A stretch of 64,000 nt of DNA from an uncultured Clostridium sp. (GCA_934746015.1 CAKVEW010000005.1:99340-163339), one strand, 5' to 3'; shown: positions 1-9,823, numbered from the stretch's first letter. Numbers and translations: made by a program. The notes: a model not told the origin generated them from the sequence alone.

Positions 1-603
1 ACCAGCATTTACATTGTTTGGAGAAGCTACAAATATGGCAACTGGAGCATTGAAGAATATTTTATCATTTTTAATTGGGTCTTGTTTATACATTTCATAT
101 GAATGAACCCACATTTTAGCATATCTTTCTAAATAAGCAGTTTCAGGTGTTAAATTAGCTAAAATTGCTTCACCCTTTACTTTTAAACTTTCATAAACTA
201 AATCTTTAAGTTCATCAAGTTTTTCACTAACTACTACATAAGAAACATCTTGACTGTTTGTAGAAGTTTGAGTAAATCTTCCTGCTTCAATTATTTTTTC
301 TATTTTTTCTTTTTCAACTTCTTTATCTTTGAATCTTCTTACACTTCTTCTGAATTTTATGAAGTTAAGTAAGTTGTCAGCTTCCACTGAGAAGCTCTCT
401 TTATCATAAGGAATAACTTCTTCCATATTGTAATCATCAGTTGATACAGCTTCTACTGGACAAATAGCTATACAGTGACCACATTTTAAACATCTTTCGT
501 TGTTTATTTCAGCTTTGTTATCTACTAAAGAGATAGCAGAAACTGGACAATCTTTTATACATTGTGAACAGCCTATGCATTTTTCTTTATTTACATTAAA
601 CAT
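1..603 (-). CDS. Ferredoxin-nitroreductase fusion protein (3' part outside window)
   Basis: The visible 201 residues begin with a two-cluster 4Fe-4S ferredoxin domain: C9, C12, C15, C19 and C38, C41, C44, C48, each set followed by Pro. A nitroreductase-fold domain starts near residue 70 (FRRSVRRF). This ferredoxin plus FMN nitroreductase architecture is common in anaerobes and is thought to feed ferredoxin electrons to FMN for reduction of nitro or other substrates; the natural substrate is unknown. The ATG at 603 has GGAG just upstream. The gene runs off the window at base 1, so the C-terminal FMN-binding half is not visible. It is divergent from a LysR regulator, which may control it (inference). 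Family assignment is firm, substrate unknown. Confidence 0.85.
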   Translation of the reverse strand, partial: MFNVNKEKCIGCSQCIKDCPVSAISLVDNKAEINNERCLKCGHCIAICPVEAVSTDDYNMEEVIPYDKESFSVEADNLLNFIKFRRSVRRFKDKEVEKEKIEKIIEAGRFTQTSTNSQDVSYVVVSEKLDELKDLVYESLKVKGEAILANLTPETAYLERYAKMWVHSYEMYKQDPIKNDKIFFNAPVAIFVASPNNVNAG

Positions 604-794
604 TACATTTCTCCTTTTTAATATATATAAGTAATTTGACATATATATACTAAATTTATAATTTTTCTTGTTATTAAAAAAAACTAATAATACAATAGTG
701 AAAGTATAACACTACTGAATGAATAATGTCTAATTGAAAATATTCATAAATATATAACTAAAAGTTATTGATTTTTGATGGAAAGGGGATAAAA

Positions 795-1676
795 ATGAAC
801 TTACAACAACTGGAGTATTTTAAAATAATAGCAGAAACAAAGAATTTCACAACAGCATCTGATATATTATCAGTTACTCAACCAGCACTAAGCAAAGCCA
901 TATCCAAGTTGGAAGAAGAGCTAGATGTTAAACTTTTTCAAAGAGAAGGAAGAAATATCAATATTACGGAGTATGGAGAAGTTTTTTTGAAATACGCCAA
1001 AGGAGCTTTGAGTGAAGTTGAAAAAGGTAAACTTAAATTAAAAGAGATGAAAAATAATAGTGATATGATTATATCCATATCTTCAACTGCTTGTATTGGG
1101 GCAACTTTTATACCTTTTTTAATAAGTAATTTTTTTAATGATAATTCGAAGGTGAAGTTTAATATTGATAATCAAAGCACAGATGAAATTTTAAAAGGAA
1201 TAAAAAACAGCCATATTGATTTTGGATTTATAAGTGATATAGATGATTTAGACAAATATAATAATTTGGAAGCTATTTTAGTAAAAAAGGAAGAATATGT
1301 TTTGATTGTTCCTAAAAACCATCCTTTAGCCAATAAGAAGGAAGTATATCTTAGTGATTTGAAAAATGAGTATTTTATATCATACAATAATAAGTGTTCT
1401 GATGTGGAGAAAGCTTATTCTGATTTAATAGGATATACACCGAAAATTTATGCAGAACCTAGTGAATCAATCATACTTTCAGGTCTTGTGCAAGCAGGGA
1501 CAGGTATTGCCATAATTTTAAACACACCATTGATTAATACTAATAAGATTTCAGTTATTAAAATAAAGGATAAAATTGATGATAAAAGTATTTATATGGT
1601 GTGGAATAAAAATATTATTCACAATAAAAATAAAATGGAATTTAAAAATTATGCTTTAAATATGAGTAAAAGATGA
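795..1676 (+). CDS. LysR-family transcriptional regulator
   Basis: A 293-residue protein. Residues 1-60 form the LysR winged helix-turn-helix (MNLQQLEYF, then TQPALSKAISKLE in the recognition helix); residues 90-293 form the periplasmic-binding-like effector domain. I chose ATG 795 because GGAAAGGGG lies directly upstream and this gives the family's usual N-terminus; an earlier in-frame start at 768 has no support. LysR proteins often control the divergently transcribed neighbour, here the ferredoxin-nitroreductase starting 190 bp away. The inducer cannot be read from sequence. A terminator is not obvious directly after the stop; the nearest + strand hairpin with a T-tract is at 1925-1948. 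Confidence 0.9.
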   Translation: MNLQQLEYFKIIAETKNFTTASDILSVTQPALSKAISKLEEELDVKLFQREGRNINITEYGEVFLKYAKGALSEVEKGKLKLKEMKNNSDMIISISSTACIGATFIPFLISNFFNDNSKVKFNIDNQSTDEILKGIKNSHIDFGFISDIDDLDKYNNLEAILVKKEEYVLIVPKNHPLANKKEVYLSDLKNEYFISYNNKCSDVEKAYSDLIGYTPKIYAEPSESIILSGLVQAGTGIAIILNTPLINTNKISVIKIKDKIDDKSIYMVWNKNIIHNKNKMEFKNYALNMSKR

Positions 1677-1887
1677 AATTTTTATAGAGATAGATAAGGT
1701 TATAATTAATAGCCCTATAAGAGCAATTGGATAGAAACTTTACTTCAAATTAATGAAACTATTTTATAATTAGAAAATAATAGAACATATTGTATAATAT
1801 AACAAGGTTCACAATTTTAATATATTACAAATCAAAAGTAGATAAATTTTTGTTATAAAAATTTATTAAATTTATATCTTATACTGT

Positions 1888-1898
1888 GGTGACTTGGA
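1888..1898 (-). repeat. Inverted copy of the CTCCAAGTCAC loop motif
   Basis: Read on the minus strand this holds TCCAAGTCACC preceded by TGCGACCTC, matching the loops of the hairpins at 29.8, 49.9, 57.6 and 58.9 kb. Unlike those copies it has no long flanking stem. It lies 60 bp downstream of accA, at the convergent end between accA and the LysR gene. Confidence 0.6.
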
Positions 1899-1924
1899 AC
1901 GCATGTGAGGTCGCACTCATTTTG

Positions 1925-1962
1925 GAAACTCCGATTTTGCGGAGTTTCTTCCCTCTTTTTTA
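1925..1962 (+). terminator. Hairpin with T-tract
   Basis: GAAACTCCG (1925-1933) pairs with CGGAGTTTC (1940-1948) around a six-base loop and is followed on the + strand by CTTTTTTATT. It can end + strand transcripts from the LysR side, and sits at the 3' end of the fatty-acid operon on the other strand. The sequence resembles the palindrome in the 27.4 kb repeat. Confidence 0.65.
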
Positions 1963-2751
1963 TTTAAATTTTCTATACCTTTGATATCTTTCTTCTAATA
2001 GTATATCTTTAGGCTTATTAAGTAGAATTTTAAATTCTTTAATTAATTCATCCTTTATAGAATTTGCAACTAAATCTAAATTTTTATGGGCTCCTCCCTT
2101 TGGTTCTTTTATTATTTTTTCAATTATCCCTTTTTCAAATAGCTCATAGGAGGTTATCCCCATAATTTCTGCAACTTCCTTTGATTTTGATGGATCCTTT
2201 AATAATATAGAAGCAAATCCTTCAGGTGATAATATAGAATAAACGGAGTTTTCAAGCATCCAAACTCTATCTCCACAAGCTAATGCAATAGCCCCTCCAC
2301 TTCCACCTTCTCCAATAATTATAGAAATTATCGGAACAGTAATTTTAGATATTTCAATTAAATTTCTTGCAATGGCTTCTCCTTGCCCTCTTTCTTCTGC
2401 TTCTATTCCGCAATATGCTCCAGAAGTATTTATAAAGCATACAATTGGTCTATTAAATTTTTCTGCTTGCTTCATTAATCTTAATGCTTTTCTATATCCT
2501 TCTGGATAAGGAGAGCCAAAATTTCTCTCCATATTTTCTTTTAAGTCCTTTCCTTTTTGAATACCTATTATAGTTGTAGGTCTACCATTTAAAAGTCCTA
2601 TTCCACCTACTATAGATTTATCATCTCTAAAAATTCTATCTCCATGTAATTCAAAAAAGTTAGTAAATATCTTGCTTATATAATCTAGTGTAGTTGGTCT
2701 TTCTATCATTCTTGCAATCATTAATCTCTCATAGGCATTAATATCTTTCAC
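1960..2751 (-). CDS. accA: Acetyl-CoA carboxylase carboxyltransferase subunit alpha
   Basis: A 263-residue alpha subunit. With AccD it transfers CO2 from biotinyl-AccB to acetyl-CoA, giving malonyl-CoA for fatty-acid synthesis in the cytosol. Crotonase-fold features are clear: the N-terminal TTLDYI...ELHGDR segment, [11 protein letters not shown], and the oxyanion-hole region [12 protein letters not shown]. It is shorter than the E. coli subunit (319 residues), as in other Firmicutes. The start is GTG at 2751, one base after the accD stop; the ribosome binding site AGGAGGTG overlaps the last accD codons, so the two are probably translationally coupled, which suits an alpha2beta2 complex. Last gene of the fab-acc operon. 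Confidence 0.96.
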   Translation of the reverse strand: MKDINAYERLMIARMIERPTTLDYISKIFTNFFELHGDRIFRDDKSIVGGIGLLNGRPTTIIGIQKGKDLKENMERNFGSPYPEGYRKALRLMKQAEKFNRPIVCFINTSGAYCGIEAEERGQGEAIARNLIEISKITVPIISIIIGEGGSGGAIALACGDRVWMLENSVYSILSPEGFASILLKDPSKSKEVAEIMGITSYELFEKGIIEKIIKEPKGGAHKNLDLVANSIKDELIKEFKILLNKPKDILLEERYQRYRKFK

Positions 2752-2752
2752 A

Positions 2753-3610
2753 CTACACCTCCTTAATTATATGAAAGTTTAGAAGAGCTGAAAGAGCCAT
2801 TTTTAAATTATCTCTTTTTATAATATTATCTATAAATCCATGTTCTAATAAAAATTCTGCGCTTTGAAAATCCTCTGGCAATTTTTCTTTTATAGTTCCC
2901 TCAATTACTCTTCTTCCTGCAAAGCCCACTAAAGCTTTAGGCTCTGCTAATATTATATCTCCAAGCATTGCAAAACTTGCTGTTACACCTCCAGTTGTTG
3001 GATCTGTTAAAACAGTTATATAAAGTAATCCCACATCACTATGTCTTGATAATGCACTACTTATTTTAGCCATTTGCATAAGAGATAATATCCCTTCCTG
3101 CATCCTTGCTCCACCTGAGGCTGTAAAAATAATTATAGGCAGCTTTCTTTTTGTGGCTTCTTCCACTGCAATAGTAATTTTTTCCCCTACTACAGTTCCC
3201 ATACTTCCCATTAAAAAATTTGAATCCATAATAGCTATAATGGTTTTATTTCCACCAATTTCACATTCACCTGTTACAACTGCCTCATTAGTTCTGCTTT
3301 TTTCTTCATTTGCTTTTAATTTTTCTTCATAGTTTGGGAAGTCCATTGGATTTTTTGACCTCATGTACTTATTAAATTCCTTAAAGGTTCCTTTATCACA
3401 AATTTGATTAACTCTTTCATAGCTACCAAGCCTAAAATTATAATTACATTTTGTACAAACATTGTAATTATCCTCTAAGGATTTTTTATATAGAATCTTG
3501 CCACAATTACTGCACTTTATCCAAGTTCCATCTGGAACTACTGGTATATCCTTTTCTTCTAAATTAGTTATGTTTATAACTCCATATTGTCTTTTTTTAA
3601 AAATCCCCAT
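2753..3610 (-). CDS. accD: Acetyl-CoA carboxylase carboxyltransferase subunit beta
   Basis: A 285-residue beta subunit, partner of AccA in the carboxyltransferase half-reaction. A four-cysteine zinc ribbon is visible at C33, C36, C52 and C55, as in E. coli AccD. The crotonase-fold body follows, with [12 protein letters not shown] near residue 165 and the [13 protein letters not shown] segment. ATG 3610 follows a GGTGA sequence. It lies 13 bp after accC and is coupled to accA downstream. Length and motifs agree with the family. Confidence 0.96.
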   Translation of the reverse strand: MGIFKKRQYGVINITNLEEKDIPVVPDGTWIKCSNCGKILYKKSLEDNYNVCTKCNYNFRLGSYERVNQICDKGTFKEFNKYMRSKNPMDFPNYEEKLKANEEKSRTNEAVVTGECEIGGNKTIIAIMDSNFLMGSMGTVVGEKITIAVEEATKRKLPIIIFTASGGARMQEGILSLMQMAKISSALSRHSDVGLLYITVLTDPTTGGVTASFAMLGDIILAEPKALVGFAGRRVIEGTIKEKLPEDFQSAEFLLEHGFIDNIIKRDNLKMALSALLNFHIIKEV

Positions 3611-3623
3611 ACTCTTTCACCAA

Positions 3624-4967
3624 CTATAAATTGTATTCTTTGCTTATAAAACTAGTATCATAGTCTCCTAAGCGAAATTTATTATTATTTAAAATATCTA
3701 TCTGAAATTCAATATTATTGTCAATTCCTTCAATTACAAACTCCTCTAATGCTCTTAACATCTTATTAATAGCCTCTTCTCTATTATTTCCATAAGCTAT
3801 TAATTTTGCTATCATAGAGTCATAAGTTGGAGGTATAGTGTATCCTGTAAATACTGCAGTATCTACTCTTATTCCATTACCACCAGGTAAATTTAAAAAT
3901 TCTATCCTTCCTGGAGAAGGTATAAATCCTTTACTAGGATTTTCGGCATTTATTCTACATTCAATAGCATGCCCTTTAATTTTAATATCCTCTTGAGAAA
4001 AACCTAATTTTTCTCCATTAGCTATCTTTATTTGTTCCTTTACTATATCTATAGATGTTATCATCTCTGTTATAGGATGTTCCACTTGTATTCTAGTATT
4101 CATTTCCATAAAATAAAAATCTCCATGCTTATCTACTAAAAATTCTATAGTACCAGCATTTACATAATTTACTGCTTTTGCAGCATTAATAGCAGCCTCC
4201 CCCATTTCACTTCTAAGATTTTCACTTAAAATAGTTGATGGAGCTTCTTCTAATACTTTTTGATTTCTTCTTTGAACAGTGCAATCTCTTTCCCCTAAGT
4301 GGACTATATTACCATGTTCATCTCCCAAAATTTGAAATTCAATATGTCTAGGATTCTCTATAAACTTTTCAATATAAATTGTATCGTCTCCAAAGTTTAC
4401 TTTAGCTTCAGTTTTTGCAGTAAAATAAGCATTTTTTAAATCATTTTTACAATGAACTATTCTTATTCCTTTACCTCCTCCCCCTAAAGCTGCTTTAATC
4501 ATTACTGGATATCCTATTTCTTCTGCTTCTAAATATGCATCATCTAAACTTTTTATTATTCCATTACTTCCTGGTATTATTGGAACCTCTGCATTTTTCA
4601 TGATTTCTCTTGCTCTAGACTTATCTCCCATTATTCCAATAGTCCTACTAGTAGGTCCAATAAATTTAATATTACATTCTTCACATATTGCGACAAATTC
4701 TGAGTTTTCAGATAAGAACCCAAAACCTGGATGTATTGCATTGCATTTAGTAATTACTGCTGCACTTATAATATTACTTTCATTTAAATATGAGTCCTTA
4801 GATTTAGGTTTTCCAACACAGATAGCTTCATCTGCTAACTGAGTATGCATAGCATCCTTATCAGCCTCTGAGTAAATGGCTACTGTTTTTATTCCAAGCT
4901 CCTTACAAGCCCTTATTACTCTTACTGCTATTTCTCCTCTATTAGCTATTAATACCTTTCTAATCAT
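3624..4967 (-). CDS. accC: Biotin carboxylase subunit of acetyl-CoA carboxylase
   Basis: A 447-residue ATP-grasp enzyme that carboxylates the biotin on AccB using bicarbonate and ATP. Visible: the N-terminal KVLIANRGEIAVRVIRA signature (residues 4-20), glycine-rich ATP loop GGGGKG at 162-167, and the catalytic segment EMNTRIQVEHP near residue 290. The length matches the family norm of about 450. ATG 4967 is preceded by AAAGAGGTG. It is placed between fabZ and accD in the operon. A pyruvate-carboxylase origin is excluded by the size and by the AccB, AccD and AccA neighbours. Confidence 0.96.
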   Translation of the reverse strand: MIRKVLIANRGEIAVRVIRACKELGIKTVAIYSEADKDAMHTQLADEAICVGKPKSKDSYLNESNIISAAVITKCNAIHPGFGFLSENSEFVAICEECNIKFIGPTSRTIGIMGDKSRAREIMKNAEVPIIPGSNGIIKSLDDAYLEAEEIGYPVMIKAALGGGGKGIRIVHCKNDLKNAYFTAKTEAKVNFGDDTIYIEKFIENPRHIEFQILGDEHGNIVHLGERDCTVQRRNQKVLEEAPSTILSENLRSEMGEAAINAAKAVNYVNAGTIEFLVDKHGDFYFMEMNTRIQVEHPITEMITSIDIVKEQIKIANGEKLGFSQEDIKIKGHAIECRINAENPSKGFIPSPGRIEFLNLPGGNGIRVDTAVFTGYTIPPTYDSMIAKLIAYGNNREEAINKMLRALEEFVIEGIDNNIEFQIDILNNNKFRLGDYDTSFISKEYNL

Positions 4968-4981
4968 AAAACACCTCTTTA

Positions 4982-5407
4982 TTAACCAACCATAAAGGTT
5001 AGCTCTGCCTCACATACCTTTTTACCATCCACATAAGCAATTCCTTTTCCAATTCCTGCTACGCCCCTAATTTTAGTTAGTTCAACTTCTAATCTTAAGG
5101 TATCCCCAGGAACTACTTTCCTTCTAAATTTAGCATTATTTATTCCACCAAAATAAGCTATTTTGCCTTTGAATTCATCTCTTTTTAATAAAGCAACTGC
5201 TCCAGTCTGAGCTAAAGCTTCTATAATTAAGACCCCTGGCATTACTGGTTCTGTTGGAAAATGTCCTTGAAAGAAATATTCATTCATAGTTACATTTTTT
5301 ATAGCAACTATTTTATTATTTTCTAATTCTTCTACTTTATCTATTAATAAAAATGGATATCTATGTGGTATTATTTCCATTATCTCTTTTATATCCAAAG
5401 CTTTCAC
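4982..5407 (-). CDS. fabZ: 3-hydroxyacyl-ACP dehydratase FabZ
   Basis: A 141-residue hot-dog-fold dehydratase that converts 3-hydroxyacyl-ACP to trans-2-enoyl-ACP in each elongation cycle. Visible: [11 protein letters not shown] (residues 14-24), the catalytic His49 in [13 protein letters not shown] and Glu63 in IEALAQTG. The GTG start at 5407 directly abuts the accB stop codon (TAGGTG), with AGGA eight bases upstream, so translation is likely coupled. No fabA or fabM is present in this cluster, so the route to unsaturated fatty acids is not evident here. Confidence 0.96.
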   Translation of the reverse strand: MKALDIKEIMEIIPHRYPFLLIDKVEELENNKIVAIKNVTMNEYFFQGHFPTEPVMPGVLIIEALAQTGAVALLKRDEFKGKIAYFGGINNAKFRRKVVPGDTLRLEVELTKIRGVAGIGKGIAYVDGKKVCEAELTFMVG

Positions 5408-5899
5408 CTACTTTATCCTAAATAATTCCATGCCAAACTCTACTATATCTTCATCACTTCTTAATACTTCAACTATTTCACCATCAAATTCAGAAGTTAT
5501 TTCATTCATTATCTTCATAGCTTCTACTATACAAAGGACATCCCCTTTTTTTACATAATCTCCTTTATTAACATAAGCCTTTCCTCCAGGGGTTCCAGAT
5601 GAATAGTAGGTTCCTACTAATGGAGACTTAACTATATTGTAAGAAGATTCACTAGAATCAGTATTAATTTCATTACTTTTTGACTTTTCTACAGTATCTT
5701 CTGTATTTCTATTGGTTTTAGATAAAGGAATTTGTCTTTGAAATTCATTTGTAGTATTATCAAATTCTTTATGATTTTTAAAATTCTCTTCATTTTTACT
5801 TAATTTTAATTTAAAATCTTGGTCCTCTAATTCAAAAACCCTAAGAGAAGAGCAATCTATTGATTTTATTAAATCTTTAATTTGTTCATAAGTTAACAT
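5408..5899 (-). CDS. accB: Biotin carboxyl carrier protein of acetyl-CoA carboxylase
   Basis: A 163-residue carrier. The C-terminal biotinyl domain (about 88-163) carries the biotinylation motif EAMKIM with the acceptor Lys129. Residues 35-85 form a polar, low-complexity linker rich in Asn, Ser and Glu, as usual for the mobile arm, and residues 1-34 are the N-terminal domain. The ATG at 5899 lies directly after the fabF stop, and its ribosome binding site GAGAGGG is inside the fabF 3' end. The biotin it needs could be supplied through BioY, the first gene of the same operon. Confidence 0.96.
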   Translation of the reverse strand: MLTYEQIKDLIKSIDCSSLRVFELEDQDFKLKLSKNEENFKNHKEFDNTTNEFQRQIPLSKTNRNTEDTVEKSKSNEINTDSSESSYNIVKSPLVGTYYSSGTPGGKAYVNKGDYVKKGDVLCIVEAMKIMNEITSEFDGEIVEVLRSDEDIVEFGMELFRIK

Positions 5900-5900
5900 C

Positions 5901-7142
5901 TTATTTCCCTCTCCACTTTTTTAGTATTATTGTTCCATTATGTCCACCAAATCCTAGTGAATTTGACATAGCATATTCTATTTCTTCATTCTTCCCATTA
6001 TTAACAACTAAATTCAAATCACATTCTTCATCTGGTTTTAGATAATTTATATTTGCTGGTAAAAATCCTTCTTCTAATGCTTTAATTGAAATTATGGCTT
6101 CAACTGCGCCTGCTGCTCCAAGTAAATGCCCTGTCATTGATTTAGTAGAACTTACATATACATTTTTTACTGCTTCAGAAAAAGCATTTTTTATTGCTAA
6201 TGTTTCAACCTTATCATTTAATTCTGTAGAAGTTCCATGAGCATTTATATATCCAATTTTATCTGGAGATATATTAGCATCTATTAATGCATCTCTCATA
6301 GCTCTATAACCACCATCTCCATCTGATCTAGGTGATGTAATGTGATGAGCATCACATGTAGTTCCATATCCAACTACTTCAGCATATATTTTAGCACCTC
6401 TACTTAAGGCACTATCTAAATCTTCTAATAATAATGCTCCTGCACCTTCTCCCATTACAAAGCCATTTCTATCTTTATCAAAGGGAATAGAAGCCCTATT
6501 AATATCTTCACTTTTACTAAGGGCAGTCATAGATTGGAACCCAGCAATACCAAACCTACATATTGAGGCTTCTGTTCCACCAACTATAGCTCTATCTAAA
6601 TATCCATCCTTTATACTTCTATAGGCTTCTCCTATGCAATGTGTAGATGATGCACATGCTGTAGTGATACTTAAACAACTTCCTTGAATACCCAATTCTA
6701 TAGCAATTGCTCCAGCTGCCATATTAGAAATTATAGTTGGAATTGCTAAAGGTGATACCCTATTAGGGCTTCTATTAATTAAGGTTGTCATTTGATTTTC
6801 TATAGTTATAAGACCGCCAATCCCTGAACCAAATATAACTCCAAATCTTTCTCTATCAACAGAATCTAAATCTATATTACTATTTTTTATGCATTCTTTT
6901 GCACATATCAAAGCAAATTGTATAAATCTATCTAACCTTTTTGCATCTTTTTTTCCTAAATAATCTTCTGCATTAAAATCTTTTACTTCTGCTGCTACCT
7001 TCACTTTAAAATCTGTTGTATCAAAACATTTAATTTTATCTACTCCATTTTTCCCAATCTTTACAGAATTCCAAAAGCTATCAATAGAATTACCAATTGG
7101 TGTTATAGCCCCTAATCCTGTAACTACAACTCTTCTCTTCAT
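5901..7142 (-). CDS. fabF: Beta-ketoacyl-ACP synthase II
   Basis: A 413-residue thiolase-fold condensing enzyme that elongates acyl-ACP with malonyl-ACP. The Cys-His-His triad is complete: C163 in TTACASSTHC, H302 in NAHGTSTELND and H339 in KSMTGHLLG. Length is normal for FabF. ATG 7142 follows AAAGGAGAG. As no other elongating condensing enzyme is in the window, this is probably the main chain-elongating synthase, with FabH initiating. Confidence 0.96.
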   Translation of the reverse strand: MKRRVVVTGLGAITPIGNSIDSFWNSVKIGKNGVDKIKCFDTTDFKVKVAAEVKDFNAEDYLGKKDAKRLDRFIQFALICAKECIKNSNIDLDSVDRERFGVIFGSGIGGLITIENQMTTLINRSPNRVSPLAIPTIISNMAAGAIAIELGIQGSCLSITTACASSTHCIGEAYRSIKDGYLDRAIVGGTEASICRFGIAGFQSMTALSKSEDINRASIPFDKDRNGFVMGEGAGALLLEDLDSALSRGAKIYAEVVGYGTTCDAHHITSPRSDGDGGYRAMRDALIDANISPDKIGYINAHGTSTELNDKVETLAIKNAFSEAVKNVYVSSTKSMTGHLLGAAGAVEAIISIKALEEGFLPANINYLKPDEECDLNLVVNNGKNEEIEYAMSNSLGFGGHNGTIILKKWRGK

Positions 7143-7156
7143 ACTAATTCTCTCCT

Positions 7157-7900
7157 TTAATGCATAACCATTCCACCATCTACATTTATCACTTGCCCAG
7201 TAATATAATTTGATAAATCTGATGATAAGAATAAAACTAAATTAGCTATTTCTTCAGGTTCTCCTATTTTTTTCATAGGAATAGTTTTTAAAACTTCTTC
7301 CTTTACTTTATCAGGTAAAACCTTTGTCATGTCTGTATTAATATATCCAGGTGCTATTACATTAACATTTATATTTCTTGATGCAAGTTCTCTTGCTATT
7401 GATTTAGAAAATCCTATTACACCAGCTTTAGATGCTGCATAATTGCATTGACCTGCATTTCCAGCTACTCCAACCACCGAAGAAATATTAATTATCTTAC
7501 CGACCCTTTGCTTAACCATTATTGATGATACAGCCTTTGTCATATTGAATGTGCCTTTTAAATTTATATCAATAACATCATTAAAGTCCTTTTCACTCAT
7601 TCTTAATAATAGTCCATCCTTTGTTATTCCAGCATTATTCACCAATATATCAATACTTCCAAAGTTCTCTTTAACTTCTTTAATAAAGTTATTAACTTCA
7701 TCCTCATTACTAATATCACATTTAATAGCTAAAGCCTTACCTCCTAAGGCCTTTAATTCTTCTACTAAATTCTCCACTTCTTCACTATATTTTCTATAAT
7801 TAATTGCAATATTAGCTCCATTCTTTGCTAGAGTTTTTGCTATTTCTTTTCCAATCCCTCTAGTTCCTCCTGTTACTATTGCATTTTTATTAACAATCAT
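7157..7900 (-). CDS. fabG: 3-oxoacyl-ACP reductase FabG
   Basis: A 247-residue short-chain dehydrogenase that reduces 3-oxoacyl-ACP with NADPH. Visible: cofactor loop TGGTRGIG (10-17), NNAG (88-91), and the catalytic Ser141, Tyr154 and Lys158 in the YAASK pattern. The ATG at 7900 lies inside the 3' end of fabD (11-base overlap), with GAGG in the fabD coding sequence, indicating coupling. Position in a complete fab operon makes the fatty-acid role secure, whereas many lone FabG-like proteins are ambiguous. Confidence 0.96.
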   Translation of the reverse strand: MIVNKNAIVTGGTRGIGKEIAKTLAKNGANIAINYRKYSEEVENLVEELKALGGKALAIKCDISNEDEVNNFIKEVKENFGSIDILVNNAGITKDGLLLRMSEKDFNDVIDINLKGTFNMTKAVSSIMVKQRVGKIINISSVVGVAGNAGQCNYAASKAGVIGFSKSIARELASRNINVNVIAPGYINTDMTKVLPDKVKEEVLKTIPMKKIGEPEEIANLVLFLSSDLSNYITGQVINVDGGMVMH

Positions 7901-8846
7901 TTAATACCTCAATCCCTTCCAATGTCTTTTTTAGAGATTTCATATCTTCAACATTAAAGATATTAAGTTTTAAACCCTTTTCTCTACTTATTTCTTTTAT
8001 AAATCCACTTAAGACCCTTCCTGGTCCAAGTTCTATAAAAGTATCTACTCCCATATCTATCATCTTATCTACACTTTCAGCCCATCTCACAGAAGATTTA
8101 ATTTGTTTACAAAGAATCTCTTTTATTTCTTCCTTATTTTCTATAATATCAGCAGTAACATTTGAGATTATATTAACTTCTGGATTGTTAAATTCTATTT
8201 TATTTAATTCTTCCCTAAGCTTAACTGAAGCACTTTCTAATAAAGAAGTATGAAATGGTCCTGACACCTTAAGTTCCATTGCTCTTCTAGCACCCATCTC
8301 TAAGCATAATTCCTTTGCTTTTTCAACTGCTAACTTTTCTCCACCAATAACTATTTGATTATTTGTATTATAATTAGATATCTCTACTACGCCAAATTCA
8401 CTTGCTTTATTTATAGCAAAATTTACTTTATCCAAAGACAATTCCATAACAGCTACCATTGATCCTTTTCCTATTGGAACTGCCTCCTGCATAAACCTTC
8501 CTCTTTTTCTTATTAGTGGTATAGCATCTTCAAAAGATAAAGATTTTGCTGCAATTAATGCTGAATACTCTCCAAGACTTAATCCAGCTACTATATCTGC
8601 CTTTATACCTTTTTCTTCTAAAGCTCTCAAAGCCATAATAGATGTCACTAGTATTGCAGGTTGAGTGTTTTCTGTAATATCTAAATCTTCCTTTTTACCA
8701 TTAAAAATTAAGTCTTTAATATCGAAATCTAATAAGTCTTTTGCTTTATCAAGAATCTTCCTAGAACCTAAAATATTATGGTATAATTCCTTACCCATGC
8801 CTATATATTGAGACCCTTGGCCTGAGAAAATAAATGCTATTTTCAT
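7890..8846 (-). CDS. fabD: Malonyl-CoA:ACP transacylase
   Basis: A 318-residue enzyme moving malonyl from CoA to ACP. Visible: FSGQGSQYIGMG (7-18), the nucleophile Ser90 in GLSLGEYSAL and His199 in SGPFHTSLL. I chose ATG 8846 because it has GGGGAGATG upstream and gives the canonical MKIAFIFSGQGSQ start; an upstream extension into fabK would add 25 unsupported residues. It begins 4 bp after the fabK stop and overlaps fabG by 11 bases. Confidence 0.96.
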   Translation of the reverse strand: MKIAFIFSGQGSQYIGMGKELYHNILGSRKILDKAKDLLDFDIKDLIFNGKKEDLDITENTQPAILVTSIMALRALEEKGIKADIVAGLSLGEYSALIAAKSLSFEDAIPLIRKRGRFMQEAVPIGKGSMVAVMELSLDKVNFAINKASEFGVVEISNYNTNNQIVIGGEKLAVEKAKELCLEMGARRAMELKVSGPFHTSLLESASVKLREELNKIEFNNPEVNIISNVTADIIENKEEIKEILCKQIKSSVRWAESVDKMIDMGVDTFIELGPGRVLSGFIKEISREKGLKLNIFNVEDMKSLKKTLEGIEVLNDC

Positions 8847-8850
8847 ATTT

Positions 8851-9786
8851 TCATCTCCCCTTAAAACTATCCTTAATTTTTTTATATTCAAAGAAGATTT
8901 CTTCAATAATATCTCTAGCACTTTGTTTTTTACTTATAAGCCCTGAAATTTGTCCAGCCATAATTGATCCATTTTCCATATCACCATCTTTTACAGCTTT
9001 TTTTAATGCTCCTCTTCCTAATTCTTCAATTTCCTCTAATGAAATATTTTTCTTTTCAAGATTAATATATTCTCTTGCTAATTTATTTTTAATAACTTGA
9101 ACAGGGTGCCCTGTTGGCCTTCCTGTTACAACTGTATCTATATCTTTAGCATTTATTACTGCTTTCTTATAATTATCATGAATTGTACATTCATTAGCTA
9201 CTAGAAATCTAGTTCCTAATTGAACTCCTTTTGCACCAAGTATAAAAGCAGCAGCAACACCTCTTCCATCTCCAATTCCACCTGCTGCTATAACAGGAAT
9301 ATTCACAGAATCCACTACTTGTGGTAATAAAACCATAGTAGTTAGCTTTCCAATATGGCCTCCCGCTTCACATCCTTCTGCTATAATGACATCAGCACCA
9401 GCTCTTTCCATTCTTTTTGCTAAAGCTACTGATGCAACAACTGGAATTATCCTTATACCTGCCCTTTTCCACTTTTCAATATATTTACCTGGATTTCCAG
9501 CACCTGTAGTGACAACTTTAACTCCTTCTTCTATTACAATATCTGATAACTCATCTGCATTTTCAGATAGTAACATTATATTAACTCCAAAGGGTTTATC
9601 AGTTAATTCTTTAGCTTTTATAATTTCCTCTCTTACAAAACTTGCAGGAGCATTTCCACCTGCAATTATTCCAAGACCCCCTGCATTTGAAACTGCTGCT
9701 GCTAGAGAACTATCTGAAACCCATGCCATTCCCCCCTGAAAAATGGGATACTTAATATTTATCAAACTGCATATATTGTTATCCAT
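8851..9786 (-). CDS. fabK: Enoyl-ACP reductase II (FMN-dependent)
   Basis: A 311-residue TIM-barrel flavoprotein that reduces trans-2-enoyl-ACP, the last step of each cycle. Visible: PIFQGGMAWVSD near the N-terminus, the FMN-phosphate-binding regions EGCEAGGHIG (about 136-145) and AAGGIGDGRG (about 167-176), and GAKGVQLGTRF. No fabI or fabL homologue is in the window, so this operon relies on FabK; enzymes of this class are known to be insensitive to triclosan. ATG 9786 has GGAGGAAG upstream. A longer paralogue with a Cys cluster lies at 11837. Confidence 0.95.
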   Translation of the reverse strand: MDNNICSLINIKYPIFQGGMAWVSDSSLAAAVSNAGGLGIIAGGNAPASFVREEIIKAKELTDKPFGVNIMLLSENADELSDIVIEEGVKVVTTGAGNPGKYIEKWKRAGIRIIPVVASVALAKRMERAGADVIIAEGCEAGGHIGKLTTMVLLPQVVDSVNIPVIAAGGIGDGRGVAAAFILGAKGVQLGTRFLVANECTIHDNYKKAVINAKDIDTVVTGRPTGHPVQVIKNKLAREYINLEKKNISLEEIEELGRGALKKAVKDGDMENGSIMAGQISGLISKKQSARDIIEEIFFEYKKIKDSFKGR

Positions 9787-9823
9787 GAGTCTTCCTCCAA
9801 TATAAATTTATCTAGCTATATTT

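Noticed and set aside
1790..1950. Small RNA gene on the + strand between TATAAT-like sequence near 1795 and the terminator at 1925
   Set aside because: A -10-like box alone is weak evidence in such AT-rich DNA, and the region is better explained by repeat remnants and a terminator.
4600..4842. Open frame of 80 codons on the + strand inside accC
   Set aside because: Antisense shadow of a well-supported essential gene, no ribosome binding site.
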